64,000 bases of DNA from Micromonospora luteifusca (GTDB taxonomy: Bacteria; Actinomycetota; Actinomycetes; Mycobacteriales; Micromonosporaceae), in assembly GCF_016907275.1 (NCBI RefSeq), contig NZ_JAFBBP010000001.1:6562001-6626000 (forward strand), written 5' to 3'. Positions 1 to 9,387 of this stretch are shown in pieces. The notes under the pieces are model-generated. The model was not told where the DNA came from. It searched no databases and was given only the letters and a program-made list of their open reading frames with translations. The position numbers and the translations under genes were made by a program. Numbering within the stretch: the first letter of the stretch is position 1; each line of letters begins with the position of its first letter.

Positions 1-216
1 GACCTCCGCGCGTACGCCGATGGTGGGGATCTGCACCCGGACCGGCGCGGCGCGTGACAGCGGTGCCAGGTCCGGTGCGGGGTGGGTGCGCCTCGGCGCG
101 TCGGCCGGCGGTCGTGGAGGCTGTGCCGGGTCGGCGGTGAGGCCGACGGTGATCAGGCCCAGCCCGGTCACGCCGAGCAGGGCGACCACGGCCGGTAGGG
201 TCCGCCGCCACCACAC
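1..216 (-). CDS. Class F sortase, N-terminal part (cut by window edge)
   Basis: The first 72 codons of a membrane-anchored protein are present; the catalytic domain lies outside the window. The frame opens with GTG at 216 behind a GGAGG box. It starts with a short basic segment and one hydrophobic helix (about residues 6-26), then a proline-rich linker. At residues 60-72 comes the RVQIPTIGV stretch that begins the catalytic domain of class F sortases. Those enzymes are extracytoplasmic transpeptidases or processing enzymes; the catalytic Cys and Arg cannot be checked here. The surface protein just upstream in the same orientation is a natural candidate partner. Family call is from the linker and IP-x-IGV motif only. 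Confidence 0.75.
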   Translation of the reverse strand, partial: MWWRRTLPAVVALLGVTGLGLITVGLTADPAQPPRPPADAPRRTHPAPDLAPLSRAAPVRVQIPTIGVRAEV

Positions 217-303
217 GTGGGCACCTCCGTACGGGATCGTCGGGGTGCCCGCGCCGGTGTCACCGGTGCGGGCACCCGTCCTCAGGGATGGAGCAGTCGC
301 CGA

Positions 304-789
304 TCAGGCGACAGTGGACACCGGACGTCGCCGGCGGATCAGGATCACCGCGCCGGCCAGGGCGGTGCCGAGCAGCGTGCCGCCGGCGGCCAGGGTGCCG
401 GTGTCGCGGCTGTCGCCGCCGGAACCGGCGGGTGCGCCGCCGATCGGGGTGACGGTGAATGATTCGGTGCCGGCCGAGCTGCCGTCGCCGCAGGTCGCCG
501 CCACCGTGTACGTACCCAGGGTGAACCCGGCGGTGAAGAGTTCGGCGCTCAGTCCGCCGCCGGCGGCGGCCGTGGTGGATCGGACGTTCTGGTCGCGGTT
601 GGGCCCGGTGACCCGGAAGATGGCGTCACCCGACTTCGGGTTGCAGGTCGTCGCGGTGAGCACGACGGTCCCACCGACCGGGGTGGTGGCTGGTGACACC
701 GTGGTGTCGGCCAGTGCGGCGCCTGGCAGCAGGAGCGTGCCGAGGCCCACGCCGAGCGCCGCCGAACAGAGTGCTGTTGAGACCTTCAT
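304..789 (-). CDS. Secreted cell-surface protein with C-terminal anchor helix
   Basis: 161 residues. A clear signal peptide occupies residues 1-27 (MKVS start, hydrophobic core, cleavage after ALA). An Ig-like beta-rich region with two cysteine pairs follows, then a Gly/Ser linker, a transmembrane helix (about 130-150) and a tail of four arginines. This is the layout of sortase substrates, but no LPXTG motif is seen; the segment before the helix reads SRDTGTL. The gene lies 87 nt upstream of the sortase gene in the same orientation, so the two probably form a unit. ATG at 789 has a GAGGGAAG box. Function unknown; a sortase-linked wall or membrane protein is inferred. Confidence 0.75.
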   Translation of the reverse strand: MKVSTALCSAALGVGLGTLLLPGAALADTTVSPATTPVGGTVVLTATTCNPKSGDAIFRVTGPNRDQNVRSTTAAAGGGLSAELFTAGFTLGTYTVAATCGDGSSAGTESFTVTPIGGAPAGSGGDSRDTGTLAAGGTLLGTALAGAVILIRRRRPVSTVA

Positions 790-1168
790 ACGCGTCTTCC
801 CTCACTTTTCGTCCGCTGACTGCGTGGGACGTCGTTCGGGTGGCCAACTCCGTGACTAGCACCGGTGTGCCCAACACTAGGTGGGTTGGGTCCTCGATCA
901 GGTGAAAATGAGAATTCCTCGTTGCCGTCACGTGTCCACCCGAAGGCGGGGAGAGCTGCGGAAAGGCCCGGACGACCCGACCGGCACCGGTGCTCCGATC
1001 GATGTCTCTGGGGTCGGGCTGTCGCCGCTGGGTCGATGGCGAGGTATTGCCGGCAACGGCGCAAATGCACCTCCCGCCCACGACCGGCTTCTGCCGCTTG
1101 GTCCTGTCCCCGACGTTGTGCGGATCTTGAGCGACGTGCGTCGACCGCCGCTGGTAGGTTCGCAGGCC
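790..1168. other. Divergent intergenic region
   Basis: No convincing gene. The stretch separates the leftward surface-protein gene from the rightward MFS gene and must hold both promoters. It includes an unusually AT-rich spot around 903-920. No strong terminator or operator was recognised. The MFS frame is open through much of this region (from about 881), but that part is basic, lacks membrane character and is treated as non-coding. Confidence 0.4.
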
Positions 1169-2440
1169 GTGAGACGGGAACGGGACGCGGAGACTGGCCT
1201 GGGAACGGGATTCGCCCGGCTGTGGGCGGCCAGCACCCTCTCGGCCCTGGGCAGCGGCCTTGCCACCGTCGCCGCGCCCCTCTTCGTCGCCTCGCGTACC
1301 TCCGATCCGCTCGTGGTGGCCGCGGCGTCCGCCGTGGCCTGGCTGCCGTGGTTGTTGTTCGCCCTGCCCGGCGGGGTGCTCGTGGACCGAATGGACCGGC
1401 GCCGCCTCATGATCGTCATCGACCTGGTCCGGGTGGTCGCGCTCGCCGTCCTGGCGACGGCGATCATGACGGATCGAGCGGGCGTGGCGCTGCTGTACGC
1501 GGTGCTGTTCATGGTCAACACCGGGGAGATCGTGTTCCGCGCGGCCAGCCAGGCCATGCTGCCGACCGTGGTGCCCCGGCACCGCCTGGAACGTGCCAAC
1601 GGTTGGCTCGGGGGCGGCACGACTCTCATGCACGGCATGCTCGCCGGCCCGCTCGGTGGCTTCCTGTTCACGCTCTCGGCGGGCAGCCCGTTCCTCGTCA
1701 ACGCCGTCACGTACGCCCTCAGCGCGCTGCTGGTAGCGCTGATCGGCGGCGACTTCCGGGCCGCCGCAATCGACACCGGCGTACGCCGCTCGATGCGCGG
1801 CGAGATCGCCGAAGGGCTGCGCTGGCTGGCCCAGCAACGGTTGTTGCGCACGATGGCCGTGCTGATCGGCCTTCTCAACGTGACCCTCACCGCCGCGCTC
1901 GCCGTGCTCGTGTTGCTCGCCGGCGAGCGGCTACGACTCGGGTCCGTCGGCTACGGGTTGCTGTTCACCTGCATGGCCTGCGGTGGGGTGCTCGGCGCGC
2001 TCCTCGGCGACCGGATCATCGCCTGGATCAAGCCCACCTGGACGATCCGGATCGGTCTGCTGATCGAGGCGGGGTTGCACCTGGCGTTGGCCGCTTCCCG
2101 TAGCACCATCATCGTCGGAATCGCGCTCTTCGCCTTCGGCCTGCACAGCGCACTGTGGAACATCGTGGCGAACACCCTGCGCCAACGACTCACCCCGGCG
2201 GCCCTGCAGGGGCGGGTGGCCAGCACGACCCTCTTCGTGGCGGCGGGTGGCAACTGCGTGGGTGCCCTGCTCGGCGGGTTGCTCGCCGCCCGGTTCGGCA
2301 TCACCGCGCCGTACTGGGTCGGGTTGGTGGTGGCGATCGGCGTCTCCGCCGCCACCTGGCGGGTCTTCGACCGCGCGTCGGTGGCGCGCGCCTACGCCGA
2401 CCCGAGCCCGGACGAGCAGCGGCCAGCTCCGGTGGCCTGA
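1169..2440 (+). CDS. MFS transporter (EntS-like, MFS_3)
   Basis: About 423 residues with roughly twelve hydrophobic segments, the normal size for major facilitator exporters. After helix 2 is the LVDRMDRRRLM stretch, matching the conserved motif A loop of MFS proteins. The overall pattern resembles the MFS_3 group that contains enterobactin exporter EntS and many actinobacterial drug exporters. The start is placed at GTG 1169 because the protein from there begins with a short charged head right before helix 1; the frame extends to 881 but that extension is low-complexity. Substrate unknown. The lycopene cyclase gene follows 63 nt later on the same strand. Confidence 0.85.
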   Translation: MRRERDAETGLGTGFARLWAASTLSALGSGLATVAAPLFVASRTSDPLVVAAASAVAWLPWLLFALPGGVLVDRMDRRRLMIVIDLVRVVALAVLATAIMTDRAGVALLYAVLFMVNTGEIVFRAASQAMLPTVVPRHRLERANGWLGGGTTLMHGMLAGPLGGFLFTLSAGSPFLVNAVTYALSALLVALIGGDFRAAAIDTGVRRSMRGEIAEGLRWLAQQRLLRTMAVLIGLLNVTLTAALAVLVLLAGERLRLGSVGYGLLFTCMACGGVLGALLGDRIIAWIKPTWTIRIGLLIEAGLHLALAASRSTIIVGIALFAFGLHSALWNIVANTLRQRLTPAALQGRVASTTLFVAAGGNCVGALLGGLLAARFGITAPYWVGLVVAIGVSAATWRVFDRASVARAYADPSPDEQRPAPVA

Positions 2441-2503
2441 GCGTTGGGCGGTGACTCGGGTGGCGGCGCGCAGCCGGGCGCGACCGTGTGGCAGCGTGGT
2501 GCG

Positions 2504-3739
2504 ATGACCGTTGCCGCGCCGCTCGACGTCGACCTCGCGCTGCTCGGCGGCGGCGGCGCGGCGTCGTTGCTGCTCGCCGCACTGGACCGGCACGGCGTCC
2601 GCGACCTGCGGATCGCCGTCGTCGACCCGGTGCGCCGGCGCGGTCAGGACCGCACCTGGGCGTTCTGGGGCCACCCGGACGCCGACCTGGACCCGCTGCT
2701 CAGCGCGAGCTGGCAGCAGGTCGAGGTGGCCACGGCGGCGCGGCGCCGCCTCCTGGACCTGACCCCGCTGCGGTACGCCATGCTCCGCTCCGGCCCGGTC
2801 TACGACCGGGCGGCCGTTGCCGCGCGCCGGTTGGACGTCACCCGGATCGTCGCTCCCGCCGGCACGCTGACCGACGACGGCACGCGGGTGGTGGTGCGCG
2901 TCGGCGACGGGCAGACCGTACGGGCCGGCTGGGTGCTCGACTCCCGCCCCCGTCCACCGGCGCGGGCAGGGCGGACGACCTGGTTGCAACACTTCCGCGG
3001 CTGGTGGCTGGAGGCCGACCGGCCCACGTTCGATGCGGCGCGTGCCGTGCTGATGGACTTCCGCACGCCGCAGCCGCCCCGGGGCGTCTCCTTCGGGTAC
3101 GTGCTGCCGGTGAGCGACCGGTACGCGTTGGTCGAGTACACCGAGTTCTCGCCGGTGCTGCTCAGCGACGCCGGGTACGACGCCGCCCTGGCCGGCTACC
3201 GGGACCTGCTCGGGCTCGATCCGGCCCGGCTACGGGTGCGCGAGGTGGAGAACGGCGTGATTCCGATGACCGACGCGCCGTTCCCGCCCCGGCCCTCGCC
3301 CCGCGTGGTCCGGCTCGGCACGGCTGGTGGTGCGACCCGACCGTCCACCGGCTTCACCTTCTCCGCCATGTACCGCCAGGCCGACCAGGTGGCCCGCGCC
3401 CTCGCGGCGGGCCGAGCGCCGGTGCCCGCGGCCGCGTACCCGCGCCGGCACCGTTGGATGGACGCGGTGGCGCTGCGGGCGCTGGACCGGGGCGGGGTGG
3501 GCGGTCCCGAGTTCTTCGACCGGCTCTTCGACCGCAACCCGGCCGAGCGGGTGCTGCGCTTCCTCGACGGCGTCACCACCCCGGCCGAGGAGGTCGCGAT
3601 CATGAACTCGACCCGGTTGCTGCCGATGATCGCCGCCACCGCTGGCGACGCGGCGCACCGCGTCCGCGACCGGCTGCGCCCCAGCCGGCCCGCGCCGGCG
3701 ATCCCGGCGGCGGTGACAGACGCCGGCAGGTCCGGGTAG
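2504..3739 (+). CDS. crtY: Lycopene beta-cyclase family protein
   Basis: 411 residues. The N-terminus carries a dinucleotide-binding GGGGAAS signature at 15-21 followed by a VVDP strand and the RTWAFWG segment (50-56) typical of CrtY-type cyclases. A later PSTGFTFSAMY segment matches the family C-terminal FAD region. CrtY cyclises the ends of lycopene to give beta-carotene, using FAD as a non-redox cofactor at the membrane. No other carotenoid genes (crtE, crtB, crtI) are in this window, so the cyclase stands apart from its pathway here. ATG 2504 is chosen because the binding motif follows directly. Confidence 0.85.
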   Translation: MTVAAPLDVDLALLGGGGAASLLLAALDRHGVRDLRIAVVDPVRRRGQDRTWAFWGHPDADLDPLLSASWQQVEVATAARRRLLDLTPLRYAMLRSGPVYDRAAVAARRLDVTRIVAPAGTLTDDGTRVVVRVGDGQTVRAGWVLDSRPRPPARAGRTTWLQHFRGWWLEADRPTFDAARAVLMDFRTPQPPRGVSFGYVLPVSDRYALVEYTEFSPVLLSDAGYDAALAGYRDLLGLDPARLRVREVENGVIPMTDAPFPPRPSPRVVRLGTAGGATRPSTGFTFSAMYRQADQVARALAAGRAPVPAAAYPRRHRWMDAVALRALDRGGVGGPEFFDRLFDRNPAERVLRFLDGVTTPAEEVAIMNSTRLLPMIAATAGDAAHRVRDRLRPSRPAPAIPAAVTDAGRSG

Positions 3740-3803
3740 CCCTACCACGGCTCGGGGGACAGCGGCAGCGACGCGGGCCCCGTCCGTTCCTAGCCTCGAA
3801 GGT

Positions 3804-4550
3804 ATGGAGACATCCACTGTCACGGTGACCGCCACGGCGGTGGCCCTGCGCGGGATCAGCCGGACCTACGGCCGGGGATCAGCCGCCGTGCGAGCAGTCG
3901 ACGACGTGACGATCGACTTCCCGCGCGGCGGCTGGACGGCTGTCATGGGACCGTCCGGGTCCGGCAAGTCGACGCTGCTGCACTGCGCGGCCGGGCTGGA
4001 ACGCGTCGACGCGGGACAGGTCCTGCTCGGCGGGACCGACATCACCGCCGCCGGCGACCGGGAGTTGACGGCGCTGCGTCGTACCCGGGTCGGCTTCGTC
4101 TTCCAGGGCTTCAATCTCATCGGCTCGCTGACTGCCGAACAGAACGTCGCCCTGCCACTGCGCCTGGCCGGCCAACGTCCGTCGCGGTCGGTGGTCCGCG
4201 ACACGCTCGCCGCGGTGGGCCTGGCCGACCGGGCCCGGCACCGGCCGCGTGAACTCTCCGGCGGGCAGCAGCAGCGGGTGGCGATCGCCCGCGCGATGGT
4301 GACCCGGCCCGAGGTGCTGTTCGCCGACGAGCCGACCGGCGCGCTGGACTCGACCGCAGCCCGCTCCGCGCTGAACCTGCTGCGCGCGATGGCCGACGGC
4401 GGTCAGAGCATCGTGATGGTGACCCACGACCCGGGCGCGGCCGCCCGCGCCGACGCGGTGGTGTTCCTCCGTGATGGTCGCGTCGTCGACCGGTTGGTGG
4501 GCGCCGGGCCGCGCGCGGTCGCCGACCGGCTCGCGACGTTGGAGCAGTGA
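3804..4550 (+). CDS. ABC transporter ATP-binding protein (MacB/LolD type)
   Basis: 248 residues. Walker A is GPSGSGKST near residue 49, the ABC signature is LSGGQQQR, and Walker B with its catalytic Glu reads [12 protein letters not shown], followed by the VTHD switch histidine. The QGFNLI and PTGALDS signatures place it with the MacB/LolD/FtsE branch, which energises FtsX-fold permeases that move lipoproteins, peptides or drugs rather than channel-type import. The stop codon is one base before the ATG of the permease gene, so the two are translationally coupled. Confidence 0.93.
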   Translation: METSTVTVTATAVALRGISRTYGRGSAAVRAVDDVTIDFPRGGWTAVMGPSGSGKSTLLHCAAGLERVDAGQVLLGGTDITAAGDRELTALRRTRVGFVFQGFNLIGSLTAEQNVALPLRLAGQRPSRSVVRDTLAAVGLADRARHRPRELSGGQQQRVAIARAMVTRPEVLFADEPTGALDSTAARSALNLLRAMADGGQSIVMVTHDPGAAARADAVVFLRDGRVVDRLVGAGPRAVADRLATLEQ

Positions 4551-4551
4551 C

Positions 4552-6453
4552 ATGCTGGGCATGAGCCGGGCCGGTGTGGCCGAACGTTTCCCCGTCCTCG
4601 TCGGCGCCGTGCTGTCGGTGTCTCTCGGTGTGGCGTTGGTGCAGTCGTCGCTGCTGCTGCTCATCTCGGCGGCGACGCTCGACCCGCCGGAGGGCCTCGA
4701 CCCGGCCGAGCGGATGACGTTCGACGACAACGCGACCGCGGCGGTGGCGGTCCTCGGCGTGGTGATGGGTGCCGCCACGTTCCTCGGCGGGTTCATCGTC
4801 AGCTCGACGTTCGCGTTCACCGTCACGCAGCGCCGCCGTGACCTCGCCCTGCTGCGCCTGGCCGGCGGGAGCCGTGGGCAGGTACGCCGCCTGTTGCTCG
4901 GCGAGGCGTTACTGCTCGGCGGCCTCGGCGCGGCGATCGGGATTTTCGCCGGGCTGGGGGCGATGGCGATTCAGACCCGGCTGCTCGTCTCCGCCGGCTT
5001 CGTGCCCCACGGGTTCACCGGCGAGTGGCGGTCCTGGATCCTGGCCGTCTCCGTGGGGACGGGCGTCGTGCTGGCCCTCGGAGGTGCGCTGGTCGCCTCC
5101 AGGCGGGCCGGTCAGGTCCGCCCGTTGGAGGCGCTGCGGGACACCGGCGCGTCCGCGCGCGTCATGACGGTGAGCCGGTGGATCGCCGGCCTGCTGTTCA
5201 CCGGCGGCGCGGTCGCCATGATCATCGTCGCCCCGCACGCCGGGGCGGCCGGTGGGCAGGCCGTCGTGATGAACATCGCCATGCCGGCCGTGGTGGCCCT
5301 CGCCGCGTTCTCGCCGTTCCTCGTGCCGCTGCTCGGTCGTCTCGTCCCCACCGGGGCCGGGGTGGCGGCCGGACTCGCCCGGGCGAACCTGCGCGACGAC
5401 CGCCGGCGCAGCGCGTCGGTGGCCGCGCCGCTGATCGTGCTCGTGGGGCTGGTCTTCGGCAACGCCGGCGCCGGCACGTCCATCCACACCTCGGGCGTCG
5501 CCGAGTTGCGGGAGAAGACCCGGGCGGACCTGGTGGTCGAGGGGACCGGGCCGATCGGTGCTGCCGTCGCGGCGGTGCCCGGCGTGGCGGCGGCGTCCAC
5601 CGAGGCGTCGATCCCCGCGATCGTCCGTACCGGACACGGCGACGACGCCGAGTCGGAGGGCGTGTCGGCGCTCGTCGTGGACCCGGCGTCCTACCTGACC
5701 GCCCACCCCGGCAGCGACGCGGTCGCCCGGCTGCACGGGCGGGGAGTGGCCGCTGGCCCCGGCGGCGGGGTGCCGGACCGGGGCACGGTACGGGTCAGCC
5801 TCCCCGGCACCGACCTGGGCGCACTGCCGGTGCTCGCGTCGGTTTCGGAGACGCTCAGTGGCGGCGCGGGACTGCTCCTGCCCCCGGACGTCGTACCGCC
5901 AGCCCTGCTGGCCGACGCACCGACGAGGTCGTTCGTGTCCCTGGCACCCGACGCTGACCCGGCGGCCGTGGCCGCGGCACTCGCGGCGCTCGGCACGGTG
6001 TCCGATCGGGACTCCTGGCTCCGCGCCGACGCGAAGGAGCGCGCCTCCACCAACGACAGGGTGATGCTGATCGTGCTCGGCCTGGGTGGGCTGTACGCGC
6101 TCATCGGCGTGGTCAACTCGGTGGTGATCGGGGCGGCCACGCGACGACGGGAGTTCGCCACCGCTCGTGTCACCGGGTTCGGGCGCGGCCAGGTGGTCGG
6201 CGCGGCGCTGCTGGAGGCGGTCGCGGTCGCGGCGGCCGGCATCGTTCTCGGCGGGCTCGCCGCCGGATCCACGTTCGTCGGCGTGCTGGGCATCACCGAT
6301 GCCGTTACCGGGACAGCCACCCTCGACCTGCCGTGGACGCTCGTCGCGGTGGTCGTCGGGGCCGCCCTGACGGCCACGGCGACGGCGAGCCTCGTCACCT
6401 CGTGGGTCGCCACCCGCCCGGCACCGATCACGCTGATGGGCGCCGAAGAGTAG
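4552..6453 (+). CDS. FtsX-like ABC permease
   Basis: 633 residues. It has the duplicated layout of large actinobacterial MacB-like permeases: an N-terminal helix, an FtsX-type block of three helices (about 70-200), further helices in the middle, a soluble extracellular stretch (about 310-500) and a second FtsX block at the C-terminus. ATG 4552 directly follows the ATPase stop, with GGAGCAG inside the ATPase end as ribosome site. It partners the preceding ATPase. No two-component system flanks the pair, so there is no hint of bacitracin- or antimicrobial-peptide sensing. Substrate unknown. Confidence 0.92.
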   Translation: MLGMSRAGVAERFPVLVGAVLSVSLGVALVQSSLLLLISAATLDPPEGLDPAERMTFDDNATAAVAVLGVVMGAATFLGGFIVSSTFAFTVTQRRRDLALLRLAGGSRGQVRRLLLGEALLLGGLGAAIGIFAGLGAMAIQTRLLVSAGFVPHGFTGEWRSWILAVSVGTGVVLALGGALVASRRAGQVRPLEALRDTGASARVMTVSRWIAGLLFTGGAVAMIIVAPHAGAAGGQAVVMNIAMPAVVALAAFSPFLVPLLGRLVPTGAGVAAGLARANLRDDRRRSASVAAPLIVLVGLVFGNAGAGTSIHTSGVAELREKTRADLVVEGTGPIGAAVAAVPGVAAASTEASIPAIVRTGHGDDAESEGVSALVVDPASYLTAHPGSDAVARLHGRGVAAGPGGGVPDRGTVRVSLPGTDLGALPVLASVSETLSGGAGLLLPPDVVPPALLADAPTRSFVSLAPDADPAAVAAALAALGTVSDRDSWLRADAKERASTNDRVMLIVLGLGGLYALIGVVNSVVIGAATRRREFATARVTGFGRGQVVGAALLEAVAVAAAGIVLGGLAAGSTFVGVLGITDAVTGTATLDLPWTLVAVVVGAALTATATASLVTSWVATRPAPITLMGAEE

Positions 6454-6549
6454 CCGTTCGCACCATTTCATCACGGTAGGTCCATGCGGTCCGGCGCGGC
6501 GGCCCCCCGAGCACGGGGTGTGACGTCACCGACCGGTAGGTTGCCGGGC

Positions 6550-7023
6550 ATGGTGGAAGCGGCAGCCGGCAGGGGCGTGCAGATCTGGACCGACGGGGCG
6601 TGCAGTGGCAACCCCGGACCGGGCGGCTGGGGTGCGCTGCTGCGCTACGGCGACCACGAGCGGGAGTTGTGCGGTGGTGAGGCCACGCCGACCACCAACA
6701 ACCGGATGGAACTGATGGCGGCCATCCAGGCGCTGGAGAGCCTGAACCGGCCGGTCACCGTGGAGTTGCACACCGACAGCACGTACGTGCGCAACGGCAT
6801 CACCAGTTGGTTGGCGTCGTGGAAGCGCAACGGCTGGCTGACGGCCGCGAAGCAGCCGGTGAAGAACGCCGACCTGTGGCAGCGGCTGGAGACGGCCTGC
6901 GAACGGCACGAGGTCACCTGGCTGTGGGTCAAGGGGCACAACGGCCACCCGGAGAACGAGCGGGCCGACGGGCTCGCCAACAAGGGCATGACCGAGGCTC
7001 GGGGCGCGCTGACCAGCCGCTGA
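6550..7023 (+). CDS. rnhA: Ribonuclease HI
   Basis: 157 residues, the normal RNase HI length. It cuts the RNA strand of RNA-DNA hybrids in the cytoplasm, acting on Okazaki primers and R-loops. The four metal-binding carboxylates are visible: D15 ([11 protein letters not shown]), E54 (NRMEL), D76 (HTDSTYV) and D140 (ENERAD), with the catalytic-loop H130 in KGHNGH. ATG 6550 is chosen because the catalytic strand starts ten residues later; an upstream ATG at 6484 would add a non-conserved basic extension. Confidence 0.96.
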   Translation: MVEAAAGRGVQIWTDGACSGNPGPGGWGALLRYGDHERELCGGEATPTTNNRMELMAAIQALESLNRPVTVELHTDSTYVRNGITSWLASWKRNGWLTAAKQPVKNADLWQRLETACERHEVTWLWVKGHNGHPENERADGLANKGMTEARGALTSR

Positions 7024-7030
7024 GCCCGGA

Positions 7031-7258
7031 TCAGCGGGTGGCGTCGGGATGCCCCGGCATGCTCGACCCGCCGCCGCTGCTGCCCGACGAGCCACCGGCG
7101 ACGCCCGAGTTGTCGGGCTCGGTCACGATGTCCGGCCGGACGTCGGTGTCCGCCGGTGCGGGGACCTCGGTGTCCGTCTCGACCTGCACCAGTGGCTCCT
7201 GGCCGACCTCACCTTCGCTGTCGCCCGGCTGCTTACCTTGGCGATTTCGGTAGCCCAC
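7031..7258 (-). CDS. Small acidic hypothetical protein
   Basis: 75 residues, GTG start at 7258. It begins with a basic head, continues with an acidic, proline-containing middle (QVETDTEVPAPADTD) and ends in a Gly/Ser-rich tail. No membrane segment, cysteine or known domain. Probably disordered. It converges with rnhA, with seven bases between the stops. No function can be given, and it might be a non-coding frame, although its composition is unlike the usual shadow frames in this DNA. Confidence 0.45.
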   Translation of the reverse strand: MGYRNRQGKQPGDSEGEVGQEPLVQVETDTEVPAPADTDVRPDIVTEPDNSGVAGGSSGSSGGGSSMPGHPDATR

Positions 7259-7330
7259 GCCGTGCCCCCCGTCGATACCGATCCGCGTCGGCGCTGGCTA
7301 CCCGGCGTCGTCCCGGCCGAAACCTCGCGC

Positions 7331-8254
7331 TCAGCGGCGCCGGCTCCGGCGGGCGGGGGCGCTGGTCCGGGACGGTTGGCGTAGCGGGGTGAGCGGCAAC
7401 GCCGTCCAGTGCGTCGGCCGGGTGAGCGTCGCCGGCAGTTCGGTACGCGCGTCACCCCGGGCGGCGTCCAGTTGGGCCTGGTGCAGGAAGAGGGTCGTGC
7501 GCAGATCCGCGGCCCGCAGGTCGGCCCCGCGCAGGTCCGCGCCGGTGACGTCGGCCAGGCTCAGGTCGGCCCCGCGCAGGTCGGCACCGATCAGCAGCGC
7601 CCCGCGCAGGTTGGCCCGGCGCAGGTCGACCCGGCGCAGGTCCGCACCGAACAGGGGGGCACCCCGATGGTCGGCACCCTCGGGGGAGCGGACCGCGTCG
7701 CTGGCCCGGGACAGCAGCGGGTTGACCCGGTCCCGATGCGCGACGACGTCCAGCGTGCGGAGCTGCGTCGGGTCACCCTCGGTGAGCGTCGCGGTCTCGG
7801 CACGGGCACGCTCCAACTCGACGCTCAGGTCGACCGGCAGCCGCAGCGCCACCGCCTCGGTGAGGTACCAGAGCAGCTCGTGCAGCGGCCGCAACACGGC
7901 GAACGCCTCCGCCATCGCCGGCAGTGTCTCCGGCGCGTCGCGCCAGTCCCGTCCGCCGAAGGTGACCTGGGCGACCTGCTGACCGGCACCGAAACAGTCG
8001 AACACCGTACAGCCGGGGAACCCGCGTTGCCGCAGGTCGTCATGGATGCCGCAGCGGTGGTCCGGGCCCAGGTTGGGGCAGGGCCGCCCGGCCGGCTTGT
8101 CGATGGCGAAGTCCGCCGACGCGGCGAAGGCGGGCACCACGCAGCACAGCCCGAAGCAGCGCCCGCAGTCGGCACGAAGCTGCGGCGGCCTGGAGGACGG
8201 TGCGGGGTCGGGCGACACGCGGATGGTCCTCCAGACAGTCAGGGACGAACCCAT
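7331..8254 (-). CDS. Cysteine-cluster plus pentapeptide-repeat protein
   Basis: 307 residues. The N-terminal half has eight cysteines (C30, C33, C37, C38, C59, C68, C82, C87) in an arrangement like the CxxCxxxCC metal-binding modules of the YkgJ/UPF0153 type, so a zinc or iron-sulfur site is likely. A helical middle follows. Residues about 205-255 hold some ten A(D/N)LRxx pentapeptide repeats, which fold as a right-handed quadrilateral beta-helix, and a basic tail ends the protein. ATG 8254 is preceded by GAGAGA. The same frame stays open far upstream, but that part is the shadow of the next gene. Function unknown. Confidence 0.8.
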   Translation of the reverse strand: MGSSLTVWRTIRVSPDPAPSSRPPQLRADCGRCFGLCCVVPAFAASADFAIDKPAGRPCPNLGPDHRCGIHDDLRQRGFPGCTVFDCFGAGQQVAQVTFGGRDWRDAPETLPAMAEAFAVLRPLHELLWYLTEAVALRLPVDLSVELERARAETATLTEGDPTQLRTLDVVAHRDRVNPLLSRASDAVRSPEGADHRGAPLFGADLRRVDLRRANLRGALLIGADLRGADLSLADVTGADLRGADLRAADLRTTLFLHQAQLDAARGDARTELPATLTRPTHWTALPLTPLRQPSRTSAPARRSRRR

Positions 8255-8289
8255 TGTCTCTCGCGTCGCGTTGACCGGCCAGGTCGGGG

Positions 8290-9387
8290 TCACCGTCCGT
8301 GTGCGTCGCCGGCCGCCGCGGCCCGGGGTGCCGGGGTACGCGGGCCGTCCGGAGCCGAAACCAGGCGGTAGATCTCCCGCTCCCCGTCGCCGTGCCCGTA
8401 CTTCTGGTCGAAGTGCCGTTTCACGGCGGCGGCCGGCGTGCGGTCCCCGTCGTTCGGCTCGGCCAGCGTGAACACCGCGGGGGCCGCCCCGGGTGCGCGG
8501 GGTGGCAACGCGGCCCGCATCGTCAGCGGCGCGGTCACCCGAAACCCACGGCAGTCGACGTAATGCTGCCCGTCCACCGTCGCGTACGGCACCCGCACCT
8601 CGACCACGTCCGAGTCGTCGTGACGCAACGTGACCGTGACCGACCAGTACCGCTCCAGAACCAGGGTGGCCTGCTCGTGCTCCCAGAGCTCCTCGAACCG
8701 GGCGTGCACGAACCCGCCCCACGGGCTGTCCATGTCCACCTCGAGCTGAGGCACGTTGAACGACAACTTCCCGATCGGGAAGAACGAGATCAGCGCACGC
8801 CCGTCCCACTGGTAGAGCTGGATCGACGGGGACGCGTCGTAGAGCCGAACCTGCAAGCGGTGCCGCAGCCGGGAGTCGAGGGCGTCGGCGAAGGCGGCCA
8901 GGTGGCGCAGGTTGGTGCGGATCTGGCGCGGGACGTCCACCCGTTGCCGTTCCAGCTCCTCGGAGCGCTGCTGGGCGGCGGTGCAGTCCGGGTCGAGCAG
9001 GAGCAACTGCACCTGGGCACCGTTGGCGAGCGCTGCCCGTATCGCGGTCAGGGTCTCCTCGCGGTACCGCTGCTCCAGCAGGATCGTCCAGGTGTCGAGG
9101 ATGCGCACCCGGCGACCGGAGCGGTGCAGCCGCGTCACGAACGTCTGCTGGTCGAAGCTCAGGTGCTCCTGCACCCGCGCCTTGCGGGCCTCCTCGAACA
9201 GCGGGTCGAAGATGACGTACGAGATGGCCGCGAGCACCACGCTGGACCCGAGGTTGAGCAGCAGGTCGCTGAGGAAGCCGGTGCTGAGCCAGGCGGCCAC
9301 CAGCATGAGGGTGGCGATCGCGAGCAGCGGCCCTCCGACGACGAAGGTGCGTCGTTGCCGCCCGCCCCGACCAGCCCACCCGGGCAT
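8290..9387 (-). CDS. Membrane-anchored DUF5919-like protein
   Basis: 365 residues. Two hydrophobic helices lie near the N-terminus (about 17-34 and 37-60), followed by a large soluble domain on the inner face. The soluble part has a phospholipase-D-like feel (LYDASPSIQLYQWDG and the strand patterns before it) and resembles the DUF5919 family; this assignment is from memory of the family pattern. ATG 9387 has an excellent GGAGGGAGAG box; a GTG at 9435 is possible but poorly supported. The pentapeptide-repeat gene follows 35 nt downstream in the same direction. Function unknown. Confidence 0.75.
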   Translation of the reverse strand: MPGWAGRGGRQRRTFVVGGPLLAIATLMLVAAWLSTGFLSDLLLNLGSSVVLAAISYVIFDPLFEEARKARVQEHLSFDQQTFVTRLHRSGRRVRILDTWTILLEQRYREETLTAIRAALANGAQVQLLLLDPDCTAAQQRSEELERQRVDVPRQIRTNLRHLAAFADALDSRLRHRLQVRLYDASPSIQLYQWDGRALISFFPIGKLSFNVPQLEVDMDSPWGGFVHARFEELWEHEQATLVLERYWSVTVTLRHDDSDVVEVRVPYATVDGQHYVDCRGFRVTAPLTMRAALPPRAPGAAPAVFTLAEPNDGDRTPAAAVKRHFDQKYGHGDGEREIYRLVSAPDGPRTPAPRAAAAGDAHGR

